Positions 11,295 through 24,420 of a DNA stretch of 64,000 bases are shown here, piece after piece (the stretch's first letter is position 1; each line of letters starts with the position of its first letter). The translations under genes were made by a program, and so were the position numbers. The stretch lies in contig NADL03000748.1 in NCBI GenBank assembly GCA_002205965.3, positions 992,001-1,056,000 of the forward strand. Direction: 5' to 3'. The DNA comes from Kappaphycus alvarezii (Eukaryota > Rhodophyta > Florideophyceae > Gigartinales > Solieriaceae). The notes beneath the pieces were generated by a model. The model was not told where the DNA came from. It did no database searches and was given only the letters and a program-made list of their open reading frames with translations.

Positions 11295-12600
11295 TTGCGG
11301 AATATGGATGAAACAGGGATTGAAATTGCGGAAGGAAAAAGAGAACGTGACTTCGCCTGCGCGTCCACGAAAAAAGGAGGAGAAAGAGGAGTGCATTATA
11401 CATTTGGGGTTAGCAAGCGAATCAAGGCAGTCGTTGCTCCTGACGCTAGTGGAATTCTTGCTCCTCCGTTTTTCATCATTGTCGGGAAACTAATTAAATC
11501 CGACTGGTGGGCTCCTATAAGTGGAGTGTTTCGTGAAGACACGAATGGATTTGTATAAATTTTTACACGCCCGAACTGGTTTCCCTTAGAAGCTGTCATC
11601 AAAGTGAGTGACAATGTTTCTACGGAGGGCGCCATCATTCCTGCATTTATTCAGCACATTAACATGGCCATGGTCAGAGTCATGAGTCGTTCTGAATCTA
11701 AGCATCTTAATCTTAACGGCAATTACTCTCCAAAGGACATCTCGTGGGTAGAAAAGTGCATTGAGAACAAAATTGAGGTAATTGTGAATGCAGCGAACTC
11801 GTCATATTTTCTACAACTATGCGACCAACCTGTCAACAAGCAACTTCATCCCCATATGCGCCATTTGAGAAATGAAGTTTGCAGATAGAGTAGAGTGGAA
11901 ACTACGAAAGCCAACTTCAACCTTGCGTGCGCGGTATAAATATTGTCTAGCATTTGCCCAATTGGCGTAATTTGCTCTTTTGAAGTAACCGGCTTATATC
12001 CATTCAACCAAGATTTTCCTGCAGGGTTTAGGTACTCTGTAAGCTAAATTTCAGAATTCTCTTTATTGCCCGAGCAGAAGCTTTCAGATGCAAGTGCGAC
12101 TTCTCGTGTTGCTTCTGTTCGTAAACGGCGGACAGACCGGGAGAAATTCGAGAAAATAGTGTGCATCGTAAGTAGAAATGGTGGTCAGTCTTCAAAGATC
12201 AAGGATATTTCGTCTGTTTTGCATCGAGCGGAGACATTTACATCTATTCTGAGTGAAAACATGCCCGTAGAGCATTCACATTCTACCGCCAAAGTGATCC
12301 ACAACCAAACGCGTGTGCTCTTTGAGACTGGCGCGGCAGCTGATTCGGTCACTCATGGGCAAAGGTTGGAGGCCCGGAAACGTAGGTTGGAGGAATAAGC
12401 TTGTTAGAGGGCGGAATAGTAACAGCGGACGAAGGTTGCGAGGATAATTAGAGATCAAAGACGGCAGCAACAGCTTTAAGATAATGCTCAAAGATATGAA
12501 AGGCGGCAAAAGCAGATTAGGGAGAAGCTGCTATAGAGTGAGAAGCGTAAGCACGAGAAAATGATTCGAACTGATGCGGCTAAAATGGCAAGGATTCTTT
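11295..12600 (+). pseudogene. pogo-like transposase remnant B
   Basis: The frame at 11295 starts with RNMDETGIEIAEGK, the conserved N-M-D-E-T-G motif that carries the first catalytic Asp of pogo/Tigger transposases. It continues with VVAPDASGILAPPFFIIVGK to 11558. The frame 11604-11888 reads LNLNGNYSPKDISWVEKCI, where L-x-D-G-H is expected (the second catalytic Asp is now Asn), then FLQLCDQPVNKQL, the end of the core. A charged C-terminal tail extends to about 12600 in broken frames. It is related to remnant A but retains the part A lacks. Defective. Confidence 0.65.
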
Positions 12601-13713
12601 TTAGGTTATAGAAAGAAGATCGTCAAGTTAGGGGAGGTAGAAGATCCGGAGGGGCAAAGAACGGTCACGGCGTTCGGTCTCTACAGCTTTGCGCTTTCTT
12701 GGTGCTCTAGATAGTTGAGGAGGCATTGTTATCGAGAGGTAAACTGATGGAAAGTTAGAGAAAGAGTGTACCACAATAAACCATTTTCTGAGAATGGGCC
12801 TGTTAGACACGCTCAGCTCATTATGGTCCCATTTGGCATTTATTCGGTTCTGGTGGGGGCAATGGGTATCAGAAAGCTCACAAAGAATGGTTCTTTCTAA
12901 CTGCGGCGGTAGAACGTGAAAAACACTGTTTCTAGCAGATTTTTATATATAAATGCATAAGGTGTACCATTTTAGCCGGTGAAAAAGGTGCAAATCATTC
13001 CATTCGTACATTTTATGTGCAAAGGTAGAAGTTTATAATGCGGGAATTTTTGTTTGGTTTATTTTTTGTAATATGTACAGTTAACTTTGTACAGTAACGT
13101 TGTATGTCCATGTTGAATCGATTTTAATTTAGGTCTGAATGCTTTTGCACGTCGAAATTTGGAGAAGAGGTGCAGTAATTTGCTGTTCTCTGCGGTCTCG
13201 CAGAGGTGACTATAGTTTCCTTCATATACTGTGCTGTGTATAGTATACATATTTATATATGTACAGGCGTCGGGCAACGGTATATTGTAGCCTCAGAATG
13301 GGAGTGATGCATATTTACTCTCGGTGATTCAGTACCGTATCCTGATAACTAAATGCAACAGGCATAGTAATTAAATTCAGGAGAAGATTCTAGGTTCCGC
13401 TCTGTACTGCAGTTTTTTTTGTTACACGCCCCCGGAAGAACGAATTGCTCATACCGGATATGATGCTAAGAATATCCTACTTCATTTTGCTTCATAAGAA
13501 CTCTCTTGTTTCAAATTTTCAGTTCTTCAAAATGAATCCGTGTATCTGCTGCGTCCATTATTTTTTCCTGCTCTACTTCTGCTGCTTTTATTTTTAATTC
13601 TGCTGTTGCTATCTTTTTTCTCATTCTGCTGCTGCTACCATGTGTTTTCATTCTGCTGCTGCGACACGTGTACTTTTATACTTCTTCAATTCATGAAGGA
13701 TCTAACTAAAAAC
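12600..13713. other. No recognisable gene
   Basis: AT-rich sequence with short frames only. A CTG/TTC-rich low-complexity patch (repeated ttctgctgctgc) lies at about 13575-13670. Confidence 0.4.
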
Positions 13714-13941
13714 CTATAAATGCACATATTGAGATGTTTCATAGTTATCCACGTACAGTGACAGAATCATGCGGCTCAACGCATGTTTATTCACTGATTT
13801 TATTAGCAGACATGCCTTGTTCAGATTTGAGGGAACGCGTTCCAACTTTATAACGTCGTCCCTAATGAGTTTCTCGACAGTATGTGCCCTAAAGTCAATG
13901 TGCTTGTTACTGGGCGTCACATTATCTGCAATGACCATCAA
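13714..13941 (-). pseudogene. Copia RNase H C-terminal fragment
   Basis: It contains NKHIDFRAHTVEKLIRDDVI, followed by a segment where the family reads A-D-x-L-T-K but this copy has ACLLIKSVNK. This is the strongly conserved end of Copia Pol. Decayed. Confidence 0.65.
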
Positions 13942-14054
13942 AAAGGCCCATTTGCTGTACGTTTTGATTAATTAAGGGCAAAAAAGTCGGGCCTCACACC
14001 GAAAAGCTGGGTGGTACTATTACCAAAGGAGTTTCCTTATCCAGGAAAGCTTTT

Positions 14055-14309
14055 TTATGCAAGATGCGAGAGCGATAAACTCGGATGCTCGAGACGAGTT
14101 GGCGATAACTGTTTTCGCTTCGATTTTAAATATAATGGTGACCCTCTGATGTCTACCATGAATCTACTGGACGACAGAATGTTATTTTTGCATCCGTCCC
14201 AGTCTTCATCAACGGAAGCACCAATTGATTCTGCCATAATTCCGCATGCGCTACGATATCGTAATCTAAAGTGTCTAGTACCGTTCAGGTATCGAAAAAG
14301 TTTCTTCAC
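14055..14309 (-). pseudogene. Copia reverse transcriptase / RNase H linker fragment
   Basis: It contains KKLFRYLNGTRHFRLRYR (the R-Y-L-x-G-T motif), VDEDWDGC (RNase H D-x-D-W, Asp intact) and GSPLYLKSKRKQLSPT. All are in the order seen in Copia Pol just upstream of the preceding fragment. Confidence 0.7.
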
Positions 14310-15115
14310 TAGCTTTATTTAGTGTTCTATAGGGGCGTGTACCTGAATGACCAAGGCCGACACGGAAAATGATAAGTTTGGTCGGGTAGAAGCGGCCAAG
14401 TAAATTAAAGTGCAGATTATGCTACGATAGACGTTTTGGTAATTTCCTAGTGGTGTCTATTCCCCGTATTTTGCCTGTACAAACTGTTTGATATCCAAGG
14501 GCAGTGGCATAGAAACTACATTTTTTGGTCCCATTCCTTCTAATTTGAAAATTTTATGGGCATAGCGTTTTTGCTCGATCCTAATTCCCGTTGGATATCG
14601 ATTTTTTGTCCTTACGATGAATGATTTAAGCTTACTAAAAAGTTTGACGTCAAAATTTTAAGACAAAAAAATTTCAAGTCTTGTAGGAGAGCTTCAGAAC
14701 TCGTGGCGAAGGTTAAATAATCCATTTCAACTGCTAATGTAATTAACTCTACGTTGAAACGTGGAATGTATAGTCAGTGTTTTTAGTTGGAAAGTTTCAT
14801 TACCCAATTGATGAGTTTTTCGTGGATAAATGAACCTTGGAAATGACCTGTTTATTTTGCCCCATAGATAGAATTCTTCAGTTTGAATGTGTGCCGGGGT
14901 CTAGCCTGCTGACGGGAAGAATTTTCTGGCTTTTCTATGCATATAGATATATCAAGTGTTCCGCCGAGATACAAATTGGAAATATCGCCTCATTCGAGGA
15001 TGTTTTTATTGGCTGCAGCTATAGAGAACAGGATACGTGTGGTCTCATGGCATAAGACGGGAACCTAAATGATCTCGGGGTCGAAGTCCACACATGCCCT
15101 TTGACGATCTCTTCT

Positions 15116-15144
15116 CAGGGTATAGCTTTTTTTGCTATACCCTG
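15116..15144. repeat. Perfect 11-bp inverted repeat with poly-T loop
   Basis: The arms CAGGGTATAGC (15116-15126) and GCTATACCCTG (15134-15144) are exact reverse complements around a loop of seven T. A second short hairpin, CTACATGGA / TCCATGTAG, lies at 15401-15419. Both sit in decayed element sequence. Function unknown. Confidence 0.7.
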
Positions 15145-16059
15145 TTTCCCTGATGAGTCTAGAGGCTTAGCGTTGAAAGTCCATGTGAACGTTAAGGTAA
15201 ATATTTAAGGATTTCAAGGTACTTAACTCCACGTTTTCTCTTAGTGAGAGCGTTTTTCTCCCTTTCTATGGCCTCTGCACATTTTGGATCGTTACAGGCT
15301 TCTGCAAAAGTTTATGGTTCCTACTGTTCTTCAATATTTCCTTTCCGTCACTTTAAGCCACTTGTTGGTGCACCGAGGTCATAAATTGGATCAAGGTATC
15401 CTACATGGAATCCATGTAGTCTCCACTGGCGATCTAAATCTCATTCTGTCTTGCTAGACCGTCGAGTAAGGAATAAATAAATTAGAGCTTTTTATTCGAA
15501 TTCGTGGTGAAAAAGGCTTTCCTGATGGCTCTGGCGGTCTTGAACTCTGAGATTCAAGCCCTTCTCAGCAAAGTTTCTAACTCCATTCGACAAAGTATTC
15601 GAGTCCGGAACGAGGTTTCAGCTTTTATGCTTGCTCCGAGTGAGAAAAATAAATGAACGCGAACCCTAACGGGTAGAGTGCTTCAACGAACCCGGTAACT
15701 AGGAAGATATCCGCGCTGTGCAAGAAGCCGTATTTAAAGGCAAATCATCTATTGAATTGGAACAGAGACTCTAAAAATGTCACGTGGAGGTGTTTCGTCA
15801 GAAAGTATTTTCGATTCTCAATGGGATGCATAGTATACTTCGACATAAGTCCCGCCATTTATTGTTAGCCACACCAGTCCATTACCGAGGAGATGTGTGA
15901 AGTTCTGGATGCTACTTGGAGAGCCTATTTAGAAATAGGGTATAAGAATTAAATGAAGTGCGAACGTGGAAGAAATGGTGTGCTGCACCAGAATCATGAA
16001 TGCAGAATCAATTTTCTGTCCTGTAAATTTATCGACCTGACCTCATAATTTATCCTTTG

Positions 16060-16793
16060 CTATATTGGCGCGAAAACGAGTGTAAGATCGAAATTTGACT
16101 GTGGCTGGAACTGAGACTGGTTTCGGTGATTAAAAAACTGGTCTGTATTCGTGAGAGCAATGGCGGTGTTCACTGAAGAAATGGTGTGGTGTTTTGGAGG
16201 TATTGGAGATTCACGATGGTCGTCGTTATAGTGTGTACTCCATGCGCGGTCAGCAGAGGAGAAGCAGCGCTGTTCTCTACGCCCTTTCCGGGGGTTTTCA
16301 AATGCGAGTGTTGCGTTCATCCTCGAGGCGTTTTCGACACATGTTTATAAAATTTCAAGATTTTCCGCTGTAATGGCAGTTTCCCGGTGGTCTGGTTTGC
16401 TTAGCAAATTGACCACCGCGAACTTTTCGCGAAACAGCCCGCCTCTAGAGTATGCAGAGCCCCTTCCGTGTACTTTATCGAATACTGTAATAGTATAAGC
16501 CAAGTTAGGTTGGATACAATGTGGCCCTCGTGGAGCGTTTTGCGAGTTGCTTGTTTTTAATCCTCGAGGGAGCTCTGCTGGAAACACGTTCACTAAATCT
16601 TCCAACTATGCGTTCTGGGTCGTGTAGAATATGTTAGTAGCTGCGAGAGACGGGGAAATGACCTGATGAGCTTTGAGGTCTTTTCTTCTTCTGGAAGCTC
16701 TCCGTCCTCTTTTGCGAGATCTCCACAGATACTATTGAACTGGAAAAGGTGTCTTTGCAAATCCTTGCTTTCTTTAAACACTAGTGTGTCCAA
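16060..16793 (-). pseudogene. Copia Gag (UBN2-like) fragment
   Basis: The minus-strand frame 16793-16593 has the Gag-domain pattern FKESKDLQRHLFQFNSI then LAKEDGELPEEEKTSKLI. Two further minus frames down to 16060 are basic and Asn/Gln-rich, as in Gag C-termini, but no intact zinc knuckle is left. Confidence 0.5.
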
Positions 16794-16799
16794 TCTGGT

Positions 16800-19700
16800 C
16801 CTGAAATTTTTAATTAAGTGCTATTCAGGCGCTTTATAGATGCTTTACGGCTCGTGCGAAAGATCCAGAGCCGTTCTGAAGTCATCATCGGCAAAGATTC
16901 TGAGATGAACCACAGCGGAAGCTTCAAGGCTCAGAGTAATGATATTTCAGGCTATTGTGGAGCATTTAGTCCATTTATTTCTGGATATTCGTGAGATTGA
17001 TGCTGGTGTTGCGAGCATTCCGACTATTGCGTGATCGTCTACTTTCAGAATTTCCCTAATTCGTCTCGCAAAAATGATTTAGTACGAGTAATTTTCGAGA
17101 AGTCCGATTCAAAAAAATTTCGAGAGTCTTCACATGAGTCCATTCTTACCCGAGAAAGCTATGACATTACAGGAAGATTTTTTCCTGCTTATCATAGTGA
17201 TTATAGGCTTACATACGGAGTATGGGGCTTGTGGCGGACTCAAGGGTATTGAATTTGTTATGGTTTTCAGCAGTGATCCTTTTGCTTAGAAGGCTTATTA
17301 ATATATATCTAATTATCTAGTTTATTTTTCTTTTCTTGTTCGTTTCTTTTCTTTCTTTCTTTCCCTCTTTTTTAAGTTTCCTTTATTTTCTTCTGTTTTC
17401 TTTAGTCTCTCTATCTTTTCTATTCTTTAGTTTCTTTTCTTCTTAAATTTTACCCGTTTCACGACTAGCTAAATCTACCAAAATTCAGCGCGCTGTTTGT
17501 CTATATGCGCTTGGTAAAATTTTTCTCGTACTTGACTACGTCGATAAATACGCTAAGAGGCTCTCCAATAATTTTACAAGGCTCTGCTGCGGCGAAAATA
17601 ATTTACGCAACCTCCTGAAACTCGGTGACGAGCGGTAGGTAACTATTGCGAACAGGTAAATTATGCGCATACCTGGTTCAAAATTTTCAAATGCTCCTAG
17701 CAATCCGGAGAAAAAGAAGAAATGGCTTCACCGCTCGAGAGCTTCCACAGCTAACTCCTCTTCCGACGAGATATATACAGCAGAAATTTTTTCGGCACTA
17801 ATTGTTTCTTACCGAATACTTCTCTTCTTTTCTATGCATGGTCTGCTATAATTAAATAAAATGGTGACAAGTTTGCGTGATTTGAATTGTCCTCAGAAAA
17901 AAAGTCAACAAAAGAAGCATAATATTAAGCATGAAATAACTTGATTACTTGATTAGGCCGTGTAACAACGGATTTAGCTTTAAAATTGATAAAGTTGAGA
18001 TGCAGGGTATATGGAATCAGGCACCTCTCATGGATGACCTGACGATGGGGGATATCATTGACTGATGTTAGTGTAGTGCAATTGGGACTCTTACGAAAAA
18101 GCACTGCAACAGGTAGGGCTGAAATTTCTGATATTCTTTAATCTAATTCTTTAGAAAGTACTTTCATTACTACTAAAAGCTATTTTACTGTGTTACGAGT
18201 GGACAAAGTGGACTTACCTTAGGTATGGTACCGGACACTAGGATCTCCATACACAAAACTCTGGGGCACTCTGGTGCTACTATAATGGTGATGAAAGGTG
18301 TCGGAATCGAGATTTAACACATTGTATCGGTGCGCGGCTCGAACCTGTAATCGTCGATTTTTTTTGTAATGTAAGCCCATTGAATTCTATGATTAGACAA
18401 AATTAATATAGCCTCTGCGCCTTACCGGACACATTTTTTTCTCTGTACAAGACACACGGTACACTAATTGAAAAATTTGGGACTGTCAACTCCCATTGGT
18501 CATGTCACTGTGCAATCATCTGAGTTTTCCAGAGTACTTGTTGCCCAAAACAATCGCCCCCGAGTTTTAAAGGATAATTTCTCTGATGAAAGCCATGAAA
18601 CATTTTCATCTCATTTGGCTAAGTGTCGACCTAAGTCATCTCTATCTTGCAATTTTGTCATTTAGCTGATATTTACTTTATTCTCTGCGCCGTTGTATAG
18701 AAATAAAACCTATCCAATTTATATCTATACATAATTAGAGACTAGGGTCGTCAATTAAACAGACAGCTGCTTTTGGCTCTTTACTTGAATCCCAACTTTC
18801 GCTTCTGCAACTTTTTTCCAATTGCAACTTTGAAGATAGACACGTTTATCCACCCGAGCTTCTCCTCTTCTTATTCTCTCTATCTCATATTATATTACTT
18901 AATTTATCGTTCTTCTATAATACCAACTCACCCCTGGCCCCCAGGCTCCGCCGATTCTAGCATTCCGCGGACCACGACACGCACTTACAACCAGAGTGAA
19001 AATTGTACCGTCCAGTCGCCAAGGAATTTTTCTATTTCTATCAACCCAGCTCCTATCCATCGGCGGACTGTGCCATTGTATTTCCGGGTGCTTACAAAGA
19101 AATAGGGAAAGCTAACACTCTCAAAATTTATTCATCACCATTATTTCCTGTACTGCGCCAATATTTCATCTTGAGCTCTTATTGAGCAAAAAAGTATAGC
19201 CTGCGCCCAAGCGCACAGTAAAAATCGTTCTTTTTGAATGAATAAATTAGAATTTGATGGCTGGTAACCAGCTTCACTGGATTGGTCGAAATCGATATAC
19301 ATTGAATTTCTTCTGTACGAAAAAAGCCGAGAGTGCTCTCCTTTCACATGTGAAATAATTCTACAGAGTGGAACCTATTATGCGGCTCGCATACTGAAGA
19401 AAATTAGTCTTGAAATCTTACTTCTTCTGCCAGGTAAGTTCTTGTATGGTTACCCTCGAGGTGTTGGTCTCAAAGATAAACAGTGAATTGAAGGCTGAGA
19501 AGGCTAATACCGATGAAGAGGTCCTTTCTTTTATTATTTTGAACGCCTTCGACATCTCCACAGTCTAGCTGAAATTATTATTCTTAGAATTAGCCAATAA
19601 AGAGCTGCGGATGAAGCGGCAATAATATCCAGTGATACCAAGCAATATTCGAGTCTCTGTTTTGTTCTGCGCAATCGAAGAATCTTGAATGGCCTTAATC

Positions 19701-22061
19701 TTTTTTTCTTCCACTTGAACCCAACCCTTTTAGACTAAGTGAACAAACAATGGCACCATACGCACGGCGGATTCACGTTTGCTTGCCTTGATTTTCAACA
19801 CCTTTATAGCTCCAAAAAAGATGCTGAGGTTTTCGGCATGATATTCTACAGAATTGGACAATGCGCATACATCGTCTGGTGGACACAGCTAAAGGGGAAG
19901 TCCCGAAAAACATAATCAGTCATACTTTGAAGTTCCGATGAAACTTTTACCATCCCAAAGGCCTGCTGTTCAAGGTGCTGTATTCCACAGAGGAACCGGA
20001 TTTGAAAATATGTAGATAAATGGAAGTTTTGTCCCATTCTCCCTTATTTAAAAATTTATTTTTTAAAAAAGACCACTCTAATACGCTTTTGTAGAAGCCG
20101 TACGAATATTTTGACACCAATATTACGTATGAGATTAAGCCTGGTACCATTTAATAACTTGAAATAGGAATATATTTTGAAGTTGAGGAAATGTTTTAAG
20201 AGTTTTTTAGACACTCCGTCATAGTTTAGATATACGATAAAATCAGTTGCTTAATAACCACGTTAGTGTTTCCAAAACCATAAACAGCACTGAAAAACAT
20301 ATTGGTAATATCATTTTTTGTTTCGCTGCCTTTATTAGCCTTATAAATGAAATATTTGTGCTTAATATGCACCAAATCTACATAAAACTTTCCATTTAAT
20401 AGCTAGTAGAATTCCTCGACCTACCTTTACCAGAATTAGTCTGCGTATCATTTTTTCTCTAGAACATATTCTATTTGACAAAATTTCTATTTTCCTTGAC
20501 ACTGGCATCCCAATAATTCTCTTTCACAGTGTTGAGGAATAAAATACATGAGATGAATTAATATAAATCTCGTCTTCAAAAGACAAAAGTGTATGAGCCG
20601 CAAGTTGCGAGGCAAAATTTGTGAAAAGGCGTTTATTAGAACTGGAATTCCGTTCACGGGATTCAAACGGAATTTTCAACATTAGAAATATTCACGCACG
20701 TAGCATTCGTTAATAAATGGATGTAGGGAAATTTGAACAGGTTCTGAGTCGAATTTATCAAAGATTTAAGGTACAGTTCTGCATTTGAAGCCCTTTTTTG
20801 AAAAAAGTCTCTTCGAACAAGTCGGCTGTTTGAAACATTTCAATGTAATACAGAAAACATGTACATCCTATTGAGTAGATATGTTAAATAAACAGGGATC
20901 AATCGGGAAATTCTTGACCTTAAGTAATTTACCCTTTGGGAGATTAAATTGAATATAAAAGATCTTTTTCGATATATTCAGGCATTATAAGATAAGAGTC
21001 ACTAAATTTAGTCGCTCGAAATTGAAAAATAACGTCGCAGGGTGGAAGAATTCATTCATAACAAGATGTCTCATATTAAAATAGTTCCTAGGAGTCATTT
21101 TTTTGCAGCGGAGTGCTGTTTCAATTTGCCTTAATTATTACAGTAGTCGATCAAATCAAACCCTTGTGAGATTATGAGCATCTTTTTAATTTTTTTGCGG
21201 CCACCGTGTCATCCAACAAGGCTCCGAACGCCAAAAATGGGACATCAATGCAGGCTTCAGACCACTTTTACGAAGTGAGACCGTTACTGTGATTGGTGGC
21301 TCTCTTTCAATAGCAACTAGGGGCTTGGCGGGTATTTATCACTGTTTCTGTTTGTGATCTACCAATATTCGTTCAATAAATCAACTATACACAAAATCAT
21401 CAGCTTATTTTCTCGTTCAATGATGTCAACACTGTCGACACCGTATCATTATTTGCCAGTCCTGGCATGGGTTCCAGCTTCAGACTTCATCGCTCTACTA
21501 CCAGCTTCATGAGATTATTCAGATCCAGTAGCTTAAGGGATACTGTCAAATCTTCACATCCCTATAGGCTGAACTTCAAATACTTCCTGCCGCCATCTAT
21601 TGTCCTTAGTATCATGTATCCAACGTTGACAGATTTCCCTCGAGCAACTAGACTTCAGCGAACCAATACAGACTCCCGGGCAGCGTCTTATCTCTTTTGA
21701 AGACGGCAATCACTTATCTTCATTCTGTGACACCGTTCCCAAGTAGTAATAATAACGGTCTGGTCCTGGAAGATCAAAGCTCAGCAAATCGTAAACGTCT
21801 CGATGAGGATAAAGAAACAATGCTTTCTTTCCTTTCCAAGATGGAAAGTTCCCTGTAGAAGGATAGCTGTGCTATAGAAACCCGATAGAATGGAGAACTG
21901 CCGTAATATCCGCAACCATAAGAAATGTAAAACCAGATGAACGCTTCTATCCTTGTAGACTTAAGCTGTCTCTGTGACCACGAGCCTTCCAGCCAAGTCG
22001 GATAGAATTAGATATCTATTCATCGTCTTCCCGCCCACTCTGAAAGAGTACCGAACAAAAA
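16800..22061. other. Long stretch with no recognisable gene
   Basis: Only short ORFs without domain signals occur on either strand. A polypyrimidine tract lies at about 17325-17450. The base composition and frequent stops suggest very old, unrecognisable element sequence. A plus-strand frame at 21467-21700 is Ser/Arg-rich and unassigned. Confidence 0.4.
17325..17450. repeat. Polypyrimidine low-complexity tract
   Basis: About 125 bp are almost entirely C and T on the plus strand, with repeated ttct and tttc units. Confidence 0.7.
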
Positions 22062-24420
22062 TCAGGATGCGAGTATAGTGGACTTCATGTTATTTTTTGG
22101 TGTCGTTTGAGAGAGGATAATTGTAATCAGCAGCAATAAAACAGTTTCCGCGACTTTATTTCTTTCTCTTCCGCCAGTAAGCAGCTCACATAAGATCTGA
22201 AAGGTCTGGACAAAGACAACTCTCGCCAATGTAAATAGCAGGAAAGAGTCTTCTTCAAGCGCAACTAGCAAATTATACTCACTTATCTGCTGGGTTCTTT
22301 GAATGTACAAAAGTAGCAGTTTCCACAATTTAAGATAGATATTTTGACGAGAAGAAAGATTTTGCAATCGATTGTGCCCTTGCATGAAAAATTTCCTATA
22401 TTTAAAACCATCTTCAACATCCACGTTAACCATTTCCCCTTCTCCACGCGGGCCATCATTTTCCGATGCGCAGAAGGGAAAATTACAAACGATCTTACAC
22501 CATTCAAAAAACGGGGGATTTATTTTCATTGACTCGGCCGCTTTTGAGCCGACCCTCAATAGAGCTTTCGTAAACTCGATAAAGACTTCCACTGAAAACT
22601 GTATTTAGCTAACCAATGTTACACACCGCTGAAATTTTGCCTTCAAGTATAGAAGCATATGAAAGTTAACCTTACAAAAAACGACTTCTCTCCTGTCATA
22701 TTGAGAGTACTCTCTCTCATAGTACTGAAAGAACTCAACGGCATAGCGACCCAGATCATCAACATCATTCTTCGTGAAGAAGGGAACGGACCAAATCCCC
22801 ATGACTGGCGTATAAGTTTTCTCAGTCTCATGATTATACTGTGAGGCAAGTAGTCATCAAAAAGAACGAACCATTAGGTGAAGACCGGTTGGCGATACTT
22901 TGCTACTCTCCATTGACGATAGACGGAACTGTCTCTTGGTGGCGCCCCGAAGTCAGGTTCTGAAGTCCAGTCTCGAAGAAAGAGAAGTTCCGAGTAAAGT
23001 ATCTGCAATCCATCCGACGAAGTTACCTGGGATTCTTTGTAGTACGTCGGTATTTACGTAAGATGCGAATTCTCTACTTTTCATATTTCCAACAAGTCCT
23101 TCGCTATATTATATCCAAGATGTATCGTGTCGATCCACAAAAAAAAATCAAAGGGAATGACGGATAGAATGGATTGCAATAAAGCCTTCCCCCTTACACC
23201 TGTCTCTTTGAGAATCTCTACTCTCTGTCTTTTCGATAGATGAGAAGCAGATTCAAGCTATCGTATAATTGCGTGCGTCTCAGTTTGATTACATTCGGGA
23301 GGGTATTACGGATCATAGATCCACACAAGTTTGATTTATTTACCGTTATAGTTCTTGATACAAGAGATTAAGTAACATTTACTCGAATATTGTGATTAGA
23401 ACGTTGAAACATCACAACAGAGCCATGGCTTCTTTGCGTTAGGTTCCAAATACTCTTGAACTTGGGATAAGCTTGGATATCTGCGGTGATACAGGTGAAA
23501 TGGGTTTTTATTACTTGGATTAGGACATTTCCTAGTCTCACAGATATTCCACATTTATCTTTGATATGTTTCAGTCCCTTGACCAGAGGCAGGGGAAACG
23601 ATTCAAGATCAATAATTTGTTTATGACCACCCACAAACCCAAAGGGGATCACATTTTGTGAAAGAAAGCAAGCAGCAAGGCTTAGAGTGAGATTCGCCGC
23701 TGTAATAGCCCGGCGTTTATAGTTTCTACCACGATAAGCTTCAAATCTATCGGCAGAAAGTGCGATGAAAACGTCATAGGGACAATCATCTTACTCTCCG
23801 TGACGTTCAACCATGCCTTTATAAAGAGACCCATCGAGCTATCCATAAAAGCTTTTGTCTTTCGTGTCTTCTTCGCCTCTTACCTTTTCTGTGAAACTTT
23901 CCAACCATTATTTGAACAAAAGGTCAAAGGATTCCTTGTCAACCATCCAAGAGTTCAATCGAAGCAGCTGGGGGATATACTCATTTTTTGTGTACTTGGG
24001 AGTGGTTCCAGTTCCTGACAATCGGAAAATGATGGCTTCATTTAATATGTCGGTTTTATCCCAGTTTTCATGTAGTATGTGAATATCATATGGAATACCC
24101 AGCACAGGGAGTGAATCGTTTCAGTATCAGTGTATTTAACAAAGTTTCGAAACACTTTTACCCATTCCGTAATGGGTTCCTGGAGGTTGAGCAGTACTTG
24201 CCTCATTAACGACTTCAGTGCTACGTAATCGACTGTCGTATCAACCAATTTAGTGTTCTCCTCAGCCCATGCAAAAATTATTTCCCTAAGAATGGGGCTA
24301 AATCTCGACAATTTCAAATCTTAAATCTCATCTGGTGTGAACTCTCTTTCCGATTCAGAGTCACCACCCGATTTATTAACACCATCTTCACTCTCATCAT
24401 CAATAAAGTAAAGCAATTAT
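22062..24420 (-). pseudogene. tnp2 / Plavaka-like DNA transposase remnant
   Basis: Reading the minus strand downwards gives an acidic Asp/Glu/Ser-rich start (24420-24320) and LREIIFAWAEENTKL with a leucine-rich helix (24317-24042). Next comes a core block at 23652-23368 (GFVGGHKQIIDLESFPLPL, then TCITADIQAYPKFKSIW), then VNFHMLLYLKAKFQRC at about 22675-22628, then a 176-codon frame at 22592-22062. The patterns recall tnp2/Plavaka transposases (an N-x-H-x-L-x-H-L box before a G-P-L block; the C-x-x-C region is lost), but I rely on recollection of the family only. Several frameshifts and stops break it. Confidence 0.4.

Larger units (their letters stand above)
13714..16793 (-). mobile_element. 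Reverse-oriented, internally decayed Copia remnant
   Basis: Reading the minus strand from high to low coordinates gives, in Copia order, a Gag fragment (16793-16593) and RNase H fragments (14309-14055 and 13941-13714). The 16593-16793 frame has VFKESKDLQRHLFQF and KTSKLIRSFPRLSQLL, typical of the UBN2/Copia Gag domain. Only about 3 kb separates the two ends, so integrase and most of reverse transcriptase are deleted or unreadable. No LTRs were recognised. Confidence 0.6.
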
